Assembly (NCBI GenBank): GCA_025808375.1
Contig: CP061009.1
Coordinates: 2,976,001-3,040,000 of the forward strand
Source of the DNA: Duncaniella muricolitica
GTDB taxonomy: Bacteria; Bacteroidota; Bacteroidia; Bacteroidales; Muribaculaceae
Length of the DNA: 64,000 nucleotides
Direction: 5' to 3'
The number at the start of each line of letters is the position of its first letter. The stretch's first letter is position 1. The notes beneath the pieces are model-generated. The model did no database searches. It was not told the origin of the DNA and saw nothing but the letters and a program-made list of their open reading frames with translations. Positions 25,985 to 34,842 of the stretch are shown in pieces. The translations under genes were made by a program, and so were the position numbers.

Positions 25985-28900
25985 TTATATTGTTACTGGC
26001 CAAATACTACGTTTGGTGATTTCACTTGACAAGTCAACTCCCTTAGGTGAACTACCTATTGATATTCTGCCATTCACATAAAGTGAAATATTGTTCTTGT
26101 AATCGAGTTTAAGTTTCACATTCAGATTGTCTCTTCCACCGAAGTCAGCCATATCATATTCCTCCATTTCGGAAATGAACTCAAGATCATTAGAATTATA
26201 AGCCTTTTCTGTATCTTCCGGAGAAAGATATGTCTGAATCAGTTTAATCGAACTTGCAGAGGAAGTCCCTTCGGCTGTTACATTGGAGCCTTCATATTCT
26301 TCCATTCTCGTGTTATCGGAAATATAAGGTAAATCCGAACTGTTAAGCAATTCAGTATAGCGCCAAGTACCTCCGAGTTTCTGATAAATCAGACCGTATG
26401 AAGCATACAACCTCTTTGACAGAATAGTTACGGGAGAGTCAGAAGAACTGAAAATTCCAGCTCTTGCCATTGCTCCCTCTACCACAACGGTCTTTTCTTT
26501 ATCTCCGTCACTCTTAAACTTTATTACACGAGCGGTTGCGTTTCCTGATTTTGACAATGCTTCTTTCAATGATTTCTGAAGGGGAACCAAGCGGCAACTA
26601 CGACCTGACATAAGCACAGTGTCAATCTTAAGGTTTTTATCACCTACAAACGCTATGAGTTGTTTGATAATACCAGAAGTTATTTGATCTAAAAATTCCT
26701 TGAATCTGACATCTTCAAGTATCACATTGCTGTCAAATTCAACAACTCCACAAGTGAGTTTGGTATCGGGTTTAAGGTTTGGCTTAATACTATTTTTCAC
26801 ACATTCCTTTAGGTCAAGTCTCTCATTTAAAGTTTGAACGTCTGGAACGGATGTGGTGGAAACTGTTTTAGGACCACGAATTGCCCCCGTAACTTTATCA
26901 TCGATAACTTCACCAATAAGATAGTCAAGATAGTTTCCTGCCTTACCTGTGCCAATCTTACCGAGAATACGTACTTCAATTTTCCCGTTTTTGTTGAGAG
27001 TCTTTCTAAATAGCGTCAAATCCAATGTCCCTGCACCCATATCATAAACAAGCACAGTCTCATCATCTGAAATTTGCTTCCCCTTATTAAAAGAGTCCCA
27101 ATTATGTAGATAATATGCAGCAACAGCGTCAGATTCACTTACAAATCTCAAATATCCATTACGTACCTTTGGAAACGTGTCACGAGCGATTTTTTCAAGA
27201 ACTTTTAGATGAGCCGGAGTGTATGTATTAGGATATGTAAGAACCAGTTTGTTTATGCTCTTGTCTCTGCTCTCAGGCAATATAAAATATCTAAATAGTG
27301 CAGCATACGCCTCATTGAAGATTGATGAAATTCGCAAAATGCAGGATTTTTCATCATTCTTCATCGCATCTTTCGCCTCTATCGTATCAAGTCTTCCATC
27401 CTCATCCCGGCGAGTATAACGGAAAGTCATAAAGTCTTTTTTAGATGGAAGGAATTCATTACCAACAAGAATCTTTAAACAGGGTAACTGTGTTCTAACG
27501 TCATTCTTTACAAGGCTGGATGTCGGAGACAGGCAAACAGAGAGATTCAAATATGGAGTCTCTGCATCGTGTGGCTGTTGGCTACATAACGTACTTGTAC
27601 TATTATCTCTGACGGTATGCAAAACAATATCGGAAGATAGAAATTGAGTTTTGCTTTCAATGCTATCTAATCGGAATTTACCATCTTCTGCTTTCCTGAA
27701 AATACTATCTTTCTGCTTTTTTAGATCAAGAATTTCATTATCATAACGGCAGACTATAGCAGAGGATCCATAGTCAACACATAACCATTCCGGGTTGGGT
27801 TCAAGATGCAAGTTCCAAAGCACAGGTATTTTGCCTTCTTTTCGAGTTTCGTCTGACAAAATCCCAAGTCCATCTTTATCTTCCCAATAATCAAAGGTAA
27901 GAACCGAATTTATCTGGAAATCATATGTCTTAGAATTCAACAAATCTACTATGCCTGACGGATTAAATGAAATATTGATAGTTGTTCTTGCATTTGTCCC
28001 GTTAGGGATGAATAATCCTTCAGAACTATTCATTGCATCAACTCCAGCACCATCTATTTCAACAAAATGACTTAAAATGGTGTTATCCTCGCCAATGATT
28101 TTTACTTCCCCAACTGTCGATTCTGTCAACGTCAGGTTCTTGATGTAAAGACCAGCGTTAGGATTAGAATTATCAGTGGCGATATTAGATAATATCACAT
28201 TCGCTTGTCCCATAAGGCGACTGCGAGGTACGAACTTCATTGGAATAGCTGGTACCGCCCTTTCGGATTCGCACAATTTAGGCTCGCTGTCCGGCATCTG
28301 AACGTACACTTTAAGTTCCGTGCCCTGCAAGTCTTTCAACAGCTTGAAATGCGTCTGCTTTAATATCGTTTCTCGCACTTCCGGGCTATATGATGCCGAA
28401 AGCACTATAGATGTTTCTATTGTATAATCCTCTTCCTCTTTAAGTGGATTTGAAATAGTTGTGAAATCTATATAGATAGGTGCTTTAACAACATTTGCAC
28501 GGCCATGTGAAATCCTAACATCCTTGACATTTAATTGGTTATCAAAGAATATGAGATTGCGAAGCTCATGTGTGCCCTTATATAATTTTATTGATAATTT
28601 TGCAAGTTGATCTGGTGTGAAAATAAAATCTTCGTTAAGCCATGCAGCAAACGTGCCAACCTCTTCAAGCCCTAAGGATGAAGAGTATTGTATTTCATCT
28701 TCCTTTAAATCAATTACAAAATTCGGCTTGACTCCAAGTGGCTCAAATATTACTTCAATTCGTTCGTCAACAGAATCGATGACGTTGTCATTCAAGTCCT
28801 GTAGTACTACCTTGAATTTAATAGGATAAGAACGAGGATTTTCGTCTTGTGGTTTCTTACAATCCTTAATCTCTCCTTGATGGAAAAGTAACTGAAAAGG

Positions 28901-29182
28901 CATAGCCATATCTGTTATAGACACAGCTACAGGAAATTGTTTTTGGGGTATTATTTCTTCTCCATAAAGAATGGAGAAGAGATTGGACGAATCACAAACA
29001 ATGTCCTTTGGAACCTTTATGTCGGTTACGGATATTCTTAAGTCACGATTGACGCGGTTATGTTTGCGGAATATCTTCGCCATCAATCCCGGCTTAGGAT
29101 TAGTGACCTGTATATTCCACTGCAATTCAACATTAACTTTATCAGTCGATGGTGGATTATTTAGATTAATCTTAACTTCCAT
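25985..29182 (-). CDS. Hsp70/actin-like ATPase with long beta-rich N-terminus
   Basis: Residues 1-460 are beta-rich, with several immunoglobulin-like segments (e.g. VNVELQWNIQVTNPKPG, LKVYVQMPDSEPK). The Hsp70/actin ATPase fold starts near 464: phosphate-1 EWLCVDYGSSAIVCRY (465-480), phosphate-2 TVLVYDMGAGTLDLTLF (709-725) and adenosine motif IDTVLMSGRSCRLVPL (853-868). No Hsp70 peptide-binding domain is evident; the C-terminus is short and beta-like. It has no signal or TM segment, so it should be cytoplasmic. The gene is tightly spaced with both neighbours (3-4 bp). Confidence 0.85.
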   Translation of the reverse strand: MEVKINLNNPPSTDKVNVELQWNIQVTNPKPGLMAKIFRKHNRVNRDLRISVTDIKVPKDIVCDSSNLFSILYGEEIIPQKQFPVAVSITDMAMPFQLLFHQGEIKDCKKPQDENPRSYPIKFKVVLQDLNDNVIDSVDERIEVIFEPLGVKPNFVIDLKEDEIQYSSSLGLEEVGTFAAWLNEDFIFTPDQLAKLSIKLYKGTHELRNLIFFDNQLNVKDVRISHGRANVVKAPIYIDFTTISNPLKEEEDYTIETSIVLSASYSPEVRETILKQTHFKLLKDLQGTELKVYVQMPDSEPKLCESERAVPAIPMKFVPRSRLMGQANVILSNIATDNSNPNAGLYIKNLTLTESTVGEVKIIGEDNTILSHFVEIDGAGVDAMNSSEGLFIPNGTNARTTINISFNPSGIVDLLNSKTYDFQINSVLTFDYWEDKDGLGILSDETRKEGKIPVLWNLHLEPNPEWLCVDYGSSAIVCRYDNEILDLKKQKDSIFRKAEDGKFRLDSIESKTQFLSSDIVLHTVRDNSTSTLCSQQPHDAETPYLNLSVCLSPTSSLVKNDVRTQLPCLKILVGNEFLPSKKDFMTFRYTRRDEDGRLDTIEAKDAMKNDEKSCILRISSIFNEAYAALFRYFILPESRDKSINKLVLTYPNTYTPAHLKVLEKIARDTFPKVRNGYLRFVSESDAVAAYYLHNWDSFNKGKQISDDETVLVYDMGAGTLDLTLFRKTLNKNGKIEVRILGKIGTGKAGNYLDYLIGEVIDDKVTGAIRGPKTVSTTSVPDVQTLNERLDLKECVKNSIKPNLKPDTKLTCGVVEFDSNVILEDVRFKEFLDQITSGIIKQLIAFVGDKNLKIDTVLMSGRSCRLVPLQKSLKEALSKSGNATARVIKFKSDGDKEKTVVVEGAMARAGIFSSSDSPVTILSKRLYASYGLIYQKLGGTWRYTELLNSSDLPYISDNTRMEEYEGSNVTAEGTSSASSIKLIQTYLSPEDTEKAYNSNDLEFISEMEEYDMADFGGRDNLNVKLKLDYKNNISLYVNGRISIGSSPKGVDLSSEITKRSIWPVTI

Positions 29183-29185
29183 GAG

Positions 29186-30517
29186 TTAGACCTTTGTTAT
29201 CTTTAGTTTATCATTAGAGGGTTTGTAGGCATTGATTCTAACAAAACATCTATACAAAATGTAGCCTACTATCACTATTACTATAAGCAATATTATCAAA
29301 TCCCATATCATTACAGCAGTGAAAACATCATTAGGGAACCACCACCAAAAGATATCAGCAAGAGGCATGAGCCCTAACACTTTTGCCTCATCTTGAATCT
29401 TAACAATTTGTTTCGAGGTCATTCCATCTTTATATCTTGGGTTATTCTCACTAATTAAAGTTCCATTATAGTACCCATCTTTCATTGCTAATGATAGACT
29501 TACTATAAGAGTATCTCCCGTATGAATATCATCAGAAGAAATTGTAAAATCCATTTCCCCATTATAAGATAATCCAAGAGTTTTACCACGCTTATCACTG
29601 ATTTTAATGGCGTTTATGCAATATTTATCATTGACAGAACTTGACTTAACCAGCATTTTAAATCCTCCACGGACTCTTCTCAAAGGGAGGGATGAAGGGA
29701 AGTCTGTTGCTGAATGAATGGATGGTTTGTCAGCTGCAATCACTTCATAGGGAATCACTTTATAAACTCCATCGGAAGAAATTGGGAAACGTTTTTTATA
29801 ATCATCACCAAGCTCTATCTGGACAAACTTAAATTCCTCATTGAACCCTTGCATAGTGCTGAATACTTCTTGTGATAATTCGCGGAATTTGTGATAATCC
29901 GCCCCTTGACTTGTTGATACATTATTCCATTCTTGCGAATAGTTATCGTCAGTACCATTCACAACTTCATCTGATACAAGAAGCAAAATAGTCTTATCGG
30001 CAAATTTGTCGCCATTCGAGGAATCTTTAGTTTCCATAACTATATATGGCTTGGCCATAGATTGCATTGAGCCATATGGGGATCCATAAGGATTCAGCAA
30101 AGGTTGACCTTGAGGCCAATTACGAAATAGGGATGACAAATCTCCATTCGGCAAACTTGCCCAAATAATAGTATCGCCCGAGGACGAAATATAAGGGCGA
30201 ACAAATCTTTGTATAGAGGGTTGTCCCATTTCCATTGAATATCCCACAATAGAGACATGGTCAGTATCCTCATTATATCCAGCCTCTTTTAATGCCAAGC
30301 CTAATGTTCCAAGAGTTTTTGAAGATGAAAGATAATCAGTATGATATTTACCTACAGATTGGTCAAAGGCAATAATGTAATGAGTAGAGGCTTTTGCTGC
30401 TGTAATCTTAATGGGTGATATAATTGCAAGAGCGAGTATAAAAGTCAACACACAACGGATTTGACCTACATTAGCAAGCCTAATTATATGTTTATGTTTT
30501 GTTCCATAATGGCTCAT
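29186..30517 (-). CDS. vWA-like protein with signal peptide and C-terminal TM anchor
   Basis: First gene of the co-directional cluster. The N-terminus has a basic region and a hydrophobic segment (about 21-40, VLTFILALAIISPI), then STHYIIAFDQSVGKYHTDYL. The latter looks like the first strand and a degenerate MIDAS of a vWA domain (D-x-S-x-G, from Asp52). A second strand reads ILLLVSDEVVNGTDD. A C-terminal TM helix (about 405-428, IWDLIILLIVIVIVGYIL) and short basic tail follow. The vWA part and a following beta domain (270-370) should be extracytoplasmic. The MIDAS differs from the consensus, so metal binding is uncertain. Confidence 0.7.
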   Translation of the reverse strand: MSHYGTKHKHIIRLANVGQIRCVLTFILALAIISPIKITAAKASTHYIIAFDQSVGKYHTDYLSSSKTLGTLGLALKEAGYNEDTDHVSIVGYSMEMGQPSIQRFVRPYISSSGDTIIWASLPNGDLSSLFRNWPQGQPLLNPYGSPYGSMQSMAKPYIVMETKDSSNGDKFADKTILLLVSDEVVNGTDDNYSQEWNNVSTSQGADYHKFRELSQEVFSTMQGFNEEFKFVQIELGDDYKKRFPISSDGVYKVIPYEVIAADKPSIHSATDFPSSLPLRRVRGGFKMLVKSSSVNDKYCINAIKISDKRGKTLGLSYNGEMDFTISSDDIHTGDTLIVSLSLAMKDGYYNGTLISENNPRYKDGMTSKQIVKIQDEAKVLGLMPLADIFWWWFPNDVFTAVMIWDLIILLIVIVIVGYILYRCFVRINAYKPSNDKLKITKV

Positions 30518-30564
30518 GTGATTTCAACCAGTTTATGCTATTAGACTTCTCTTTCAATGTTTAT

Positions 30565-30595
30565 CTCTTGACAAGAGATTTGGATGGTTGCTAAA
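30565..30595 (+). repeat. 31-bp direct repeat copy A (candidate att site)
   Basis: CTCTTGACAAGAGATTTGG followed by ATGGTTGCTAAA. It is identical to 30741-30771 except for the central base (A versus T) of the 13-bp palindrome CTCTTG-N-CAAGAG. It lies next to a tyrosine integrase gene, as expected for an attachment or integrase-binding site. Confidence 0.6.
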
Positions 30596-30740
30596 TGGTT
30601 AAATAATAATGACATAGCTGATTGCAGCCAAGTTTTTTTGCTAAACAAATTAAAAAAGTTATGAACAATTCGATAGAAAAGTTGTTGCCAGATGCTCTTT
30701 ATATCAAAAAGTTTTCGTAAATTTGCAGTTGGTTAGGTAA

Positions 30741-30771
30741 CTCTTGTCAAGAGATTTGGATGGTTGCTAAA
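30741..30771 (+). repeat. 31-bp direct repeat copy B (candidate att site)
   Basis: The second copy, 176 bp from copy A, with T at the palindrome centre. The surrounding 30518-30841 gap is otherwise AT-rich and without ORFs. A third copy would be expected at the far end of the ICE if this is the attachment core. Confidence 0.6.
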
Positions 30772-30778
30772 CAAAGAA

Positions 30779-30804
30779 GCCTCAGAACCGATTGGTACTG
30801 AGGC
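30779..30804 (-). terminator. Terminator of the integrase gene
   Basis: A hairpin with stem GCCTCAG/CTGAGGC, extended by ACC/GGT across an A-A mismatch, with loop GATT. On the minus strand it is followed by a T-rich tract (TTCTTTGTTT). It lies ~40 bp after the integrase stop. Confidence 0.65.
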
Positions 30805-30841
30805 GATAGTGTTTTTATGGGGATATGTGTGTTGAGGAGGA

Positions 30842-32047
30842 CTATTTGAGGCTTTTGAGAATAAGGCTGTTGGCCTTGTCAACGACGGAGGTGTCGAGGC
30901 TGGCGAGGTAGATTTGGGTGGTTGCTTCGGAGTCGTGGCCCATGCCTTCGCTGATTACTGACAGGGGGATGCCCTTCGCTTTGGCTGCGGAGGCCCAGCT
31001 GTGGCGGGCAACGTAGAGGGTCAGCGGGATTGTGACACCGACCATTCCGGCTATGGTTTTCAGGTTGTGGTTGATGTTGTAGCCTACGTTGCGATAGGTG
31101 CATCGCTCATTGGTACCCGGATTGCGGATGATGGGTAGCAGGTATTCGCTTTCGTTCTCATGGTATTTGTCGAGAATCAGCTGCATTTCTTTAGTCCACT
31201 TGATGATGAGTTGCTGACCGGTCTTGCGACGGCGATAGGTGACGTAACCATTTTTGAGGTCTGTCTTTTTCAGAAATGCCATGTCGATGAAGCTCATTCC
31301 TCTGAGGTAAAAACTCATAAGAAACATATCACGTGCGAAATCAAGAGATGCATTTAGCGATAAATCCAATGCTTTGATTTTCTTGATGACAGGTAATGGC
31401 AACGCCCTTTTGACGGTCTTATCAACTCCCGTATAGACCTTTCGGAACGGATTGCGGTTCTCGATGATGTCGTCCTCAACGGCACGGTTATAGACTGCAC
31501 GGAGTATGCGGGTATAGAATGATATGGTATTAGGCGCTACGCCACGCTTGTGGTGCCATGCCTCGTATGCCTCCATTATCTCGGAGGTCAGACAGTCAAG
31601 CATTATATCTTCATCTTCCCGGAACTTCTTGAAACTGTTGAGAGTGGACTTGTAGGTTTCCGAAGTCCTGACCTTTCCGTTCTGTTTGAGTTTGGCGATG
31701 ATGCTCTCCATGTAGTTGAACAGAGAGTATTCATGAGCATAGCGGTTGAACTCGTCGATAACATCATCAGCAGTGTATGACAGGCCATTAGCATCAAGTT
31801 TGCGGTCAATCTTTGTCAACCGCTCCACATCCCAGCGGATACGCTCACGGATTGATAGAATGAACGATTTACGCTCACTTTTCTGGGTTGTCGTAACCAT
31901 TGAGCGGGATTCGTCCCACTCCGTGGGGAAAACCTTGTAATCCGAAAGGAGTTGTCGCACCTTCCTTTCGTGGATAATCTGATAGTAGATTGTGCCCTCG
32001 TGGTCTGCGACAGTCGAGGGACGGAACTTTACTTTTATCGAAGCCAT
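30842..32047 (-). CDS. Tyrosine integrase, Bacteroidales ICE type
   Basis: I take ATG 32047 (MASIKVKFRPSTVADHEG) as start, matching the usual N-terminus of this integrase group; the longer ORF adds a Cys-rich extension that is unlikely. It has an arm-type N-terminal domain, a SAM-like core-binding domain (about 110-200) and a catalytic domain. Visible catalytic elements are SFYLRGMSFIDMAFL (Arg), a basic strand YRRRKTGQQL (Lys), YVARHSWASAAK (Arg/His), MGHDSEATTQIYLA (His and Tyr). These enzymes integrate and excise conjugative elements. It lies beside the candidate att repeats and the end of the tra operon, so it is probably the integrase at one end of this ICE. Confidence 0.88.
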   Translation of the reverse strand: MASIKVKFRPSTVADHEGTIYYQIIHERKVRQLLSDYKVFPTEWDESRSMVTTTQKSERKSFILSIRERIRWDVERLTKIDRKLDANGLSYTADDVIDEFNRYAHEYSLFNYMESIIAKLKQNGKVRTSETYKSTLNSFKKFREDEDIMLDCLTSEIMEAYEAWHHKRGVAPNTISFYTRILRAVYNRAVEDDIIENRNPFRKVYTGVDKTVKRALPLPVIKKIKALDLSLNASLDFARDMFLMSFYLRGMSFIDMAFLKKTDLKNGYVTYRRRKTGQQLIIKWTKEMQLILDKYHENESEYLLPIIRNPGTNERCTYRNVGYNINHNLKTIAGMVGVTIPLTLYVARHSWASAAKAKGIPLSVISEGMGHDSEATTQIYLASLDTSVVDKANSLILKSLK

Positions 32048-32139
32048 TTGTTTTTGGTGTTTTGTTTTTAATAAGATACAGCAAGGGGATACACTCCGAA
32101 AAGAGTGCATCCCCTCGGTGCATTATTAGACGCTGAATG

Positions 32140-32631
32140 TTACGGAATGAACAGTGCGGCAAGCTCCGTCAATCTTCTATTGTATAACCCCTTGTGTCTT
32201 TTGCCTTTGTAGCGGCAGTGGGAGGTGTAGGCTTTGAAGATGTTGCGGTCGCCGGATTTCAGTTTTTTAAGAATGCTGCTTTTGTTGACTACACCGGGAC
32301 CGCAGTTGTAGGCGAGTGCGCCTAGAAGGACGGAGTCCTTGCCGTATTGGGAGTAGAGGGCGCAGAACTTGGCGAGGTCTTTGCGGAGCAATGCGTCGGC
32401 TTGTGCCTCGGTGAGCTGACAGCCTCGACGGTATGGTTCACCCGGCTGGACTTGATGACCATAGCCGACATAAGGCCAGTGTCGGGGCTTATGGAGCGTC
32501 TCAAACTTTTTGATTATCAGAACTGCTCGTTCAAAGAGCGGCAGCTCCATTATTGACCGCTTTGCGGCGAAGACTGGCGAAGTGACCGCGAGGGTCACTA
32601 TCGCCATGAGGAATATCAGGATTCTTTTCAT
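32140..32631 (-). CDS. Exported GH24 lysozyme of the conjugation module
   Basis: The 163-residue protein has a signal peptide (MKRILIFLMAIVTLAVTS, cleaved near VFA) and a phage-type lysozyme domain. The catalytic Glu is in IIKKFETLHKPRHW, followed by YVGYGHQ, and LGALAYNCGPGVVNKS is the usual second conserved stretch. Such enzymes open peptidoglycan locally for the transfer channel. The gene overlaps the original end of traQ by four bases, so it was the next gene of the tra operon before the RIT insertion. Confidence 0.88.
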   Translation of the reverse strand: MKRILIFLMAIVTLAVTSPVFAAKRSIMELPLFERAVLIIKKFETLHKPRHWPYVGYGHQVQPGEPYRRGCQLTEAQADALLRKDLAKFCALYSQYGKDSVLLGALAYNCGPGVVNKSSILKKLKSGDRNIFKAYTSHCRYKGKRHKGLYNRRLTELAALFIP

Positions 32632-32760
32632 AAGCCTATGGGTGTTATGGTTCCGGGATTGACGGGAGTAATGATGCCGGGAGTCATACCGCCGTTATCA
32701 TCGCCGCTATCCTTACTGTTGAACTCGAAGGTCTGCTCCCACGGGGTTGAACCGAAGTTG
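32628..32760 (-). pseudogene. traQ: 3' remnant of traQ (DUF3872)
   Basis: Encodes NFGSTPWEQTFEFNSKDSG and a Gly/Pro/Thr-rich tail ending TITPIGL. These 43 residues are the missing end of the traQ product whose first 135 residues lie at 36.6-37.0 kb. The two join in frame across the duplicated octamer (VVVED + NFGS), giving a 178-residue protein. An ORF that extends upstream from here reads into the inserted element and is not native. Confidence 0.85.
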
Positions 32761-32790
32761 TCCTCTAATGTGGCGATGACATTTATGTTT
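32761..32790 (+). repeat. RIT-like element left 30-bp inverted repeat
   Basis: TCCTCTAATGTGGCGATGAC followed by ATTTATGTTT. It is a perfect reverse complement of 36582-36611. Its first seven bases coincide with the duplicated target octamer. Confidence 0.9.
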
Positions 32791-32872
32791 AACAGTGCCT
32801 CCAACGATGAGTAAATCAGATATGTAAGTTTGCTGTTCACAACATTATTTTGAAGGCACTGGCAGAGATGCA

Positions 32873-33863
32873 TCATAGGCTATCCAAGTAAGAGAGAAGA
32901 TTTTCATCGGTTTTCCATGAGATTTTCTTCCCATTGGAACTATCGATAGCACAGGTCATGAGAGCTTTAGCTTTCATCTCCAAATTTACTTCAGCATAGA
33001 TGTTCGTTGTGTTTATAGATACGTGTCCGAGCCAAGCACGGATCGTATTTATATCCACTCCTGCTTGCAGAAGATGTGTTGCGGTGGTATGCCGGATCGT
33101 ATGTGGGCTAACTCTCTTGTCCCTTACGGAAGGGAACTGTAGTTCCAGTTTTTGAGCATACCGACTCACCACTTCGTATATTCCAAATCGGGTTATACGT
33201 TGGCCGTAGCGGTTTTAAGAAGAGTGGTTCATCTGGCTTTCTGTCATTGATTATTGTCTTAAGGATTGCACAGACATTGTCCCAAAGGGGGCATCTGCGA
33301 GTCTTGTTTCCTTTCCCAACAATGGTTACCAAAGGGGATTGTTGATTCACTTTTTGCTTTTTGGCAAGCGTCACGGATGATACGTTCAGGTCGGATGCTT
33401 CTTCGGCTCTCGCTCCTGTATTGTATAGGAAGATCAAAAGAGCGTAGTCGCGTCTGCCCTGAGCGGATCTCTGGTCGGGCAGAGATAGCAAAGCATCCAT
33501 CTCAGACTTTTCAAGATACGTTATCATTTTCTTAGGGGCTTTCTTCTTAGGGATATTGCGTATGTTTCGGCTCCATTCCATATGCTCCGGAGAGTTCATG
33601 GATACATACTTTGCGAAGGCCTGTAATGCGGCAAGTCTTTGGTTTCGAGTAGCCACTGAGACGTTACGGGTTTCCTGCTGATTGTCAAGAAAGTCTGACA
33701 CGACATTGATTGTCAGTTCCTGAAGGTGGAGCTTGTCTGGATTTTTATTACAGACATCTCGAAGGTAGCCAACAAGAAGTCTGAAGGTATCGCGGTAGCT
33801 ACGTACCGTATTACGCGACAGATTCTTGGCAGCCAGCATATAGTCGGTGAGATAACGCCGCAC
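32873..33863 (-). pseudogene. Third RIT tyrosine recombinase (frameshifted)
   Basis: Two frames make one recombinase. The 5' part (from GTG 33863) has a core-binding domain (LSRNTVRSYRDTFRLLVGYL) and the first catalytic Arg in FLYNTGARAEEASDL. The 3' part has HTIRHTTATHLLQAG, GHVSINTTNIYAEVN (His/Arg/His and Tyr). The frames join at a TTTT run at 33213-33216: dropping one base gives PLFLNRYGQRITRFGIYEVV, a standard recombinase segment. As written, translation leaves frame before the active-site tyrosine. The joined product is about 330 residues. Confidence 0.82.
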
Positions 33864-33887
33864 CCAATAACTGAGATATATGGTTTT

Positions 33888-34842
33888 TCATTCATGTTGA
33901 TTTGTTTTGGGGTTTGCATATTCAAAGAATAGATTGGCCGCATCTGAGAGCAGTCCGGTAGTCATGGTAAGATACACAGTTGTGTAACTCACTTGTTTAT
34001 GGCCCAGATAGGTAGATAACACAGGCAAAAGAGTCTGAACATCCTTACCATCTTGGTACCACTTTCTTAATCGGTTCACAGCGAACGTATGACGAAGATC
34101 GTGGATACGTGGCTGATACCTTGTGTTGTCGTTTCGGCTGATTCCTGCTTCGATACGTATCTTTTTGAAGATGCCGTTTATGCAGTTCAGTCTCATTGAC
34201 GAGCCGTTACACATAATCCATAGAGATGTGTCTTCATCAGAGATCTTGCAGTTGTCCTTTCTCCATGAAAAGAACTTTTCAATCAGTCTCTTTACTTCCT
34301 CGTTGAAAGTGACAGTTCTTGACGTGTAAAATTTGGATTCATGGATTGTGATACAACAGTTTGCCAGATCCACATCTTTCATGCGAAGGCTCATGGTCTC
34401 TGAGATTCTTAACCCCAGCACATATGTCAACTGAAGGATTGCTTTGACGCATTCAGGATATGTGAGAGAAGGCCGTTTCTGATATGTCATGGCAGCTGAG
34501 AACAACTTCTTGAGACTCGATATCTGAGTAAATATACGGTGTTATTCGCTGCGGTTTCTTAGGCTTATCCATAGTCAAGGGTATTTTTGATACATACCCT
34601 CGTGACATGCACCACCGGAAGAAGCCAGACAGAGCAGCGTGACGCGTAAACCACTTTCGAGTAATCTCGTTGCCTCCTGATTGCAAAAAATCTGATGTGA
34701 TGGATGCGGTTATCTCTAACAGATTCATATCTTTCCCCAGATAATTGCAGAACTGTTTCAGAAGATTCGCATTGGTTTTGAACGACTCTCCCAATGAACG
34801 TCTATACTCGACATATTTGTCAATGGCACTATTGAGCATCAT
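33888..34842 (-). pseudogene. Second RIT tyrosine recombinase (frameshifted)
   Basis: The start overlaps the stop of the first recombinase by four bases (ATGA). The 5' frame has the core-binding domain (SLGESFKTNANLLKQFCNYL); the 3' frame has TYVLGLRISETMSL (Arg), IHDLRHTFAVNRL (His/Arg), YLGHKQVSYTTVYL (His and Tyr). They join near 34515, where skipping one base changes YSDIESQE into YSDIELKKLFSAAMTYQ. The product would be about 318 residues. The catalytic set is complete once joined. Confidence 0.82.

Noticed and set aside
30718..30725. TAAATTTG promoter box on the plus strand
   Set aside because: Matches the -7 consensus but no plus-strand gene follows before the opposing integrase gene and no good -33 box is seen; likely chance in AT-rich DNA.
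32628..32876. 82-residue ORF reading from the RIT-like element into traQ
   Set aside because: Only the last 43 residues are native traQ; the start lies in the inserted element.
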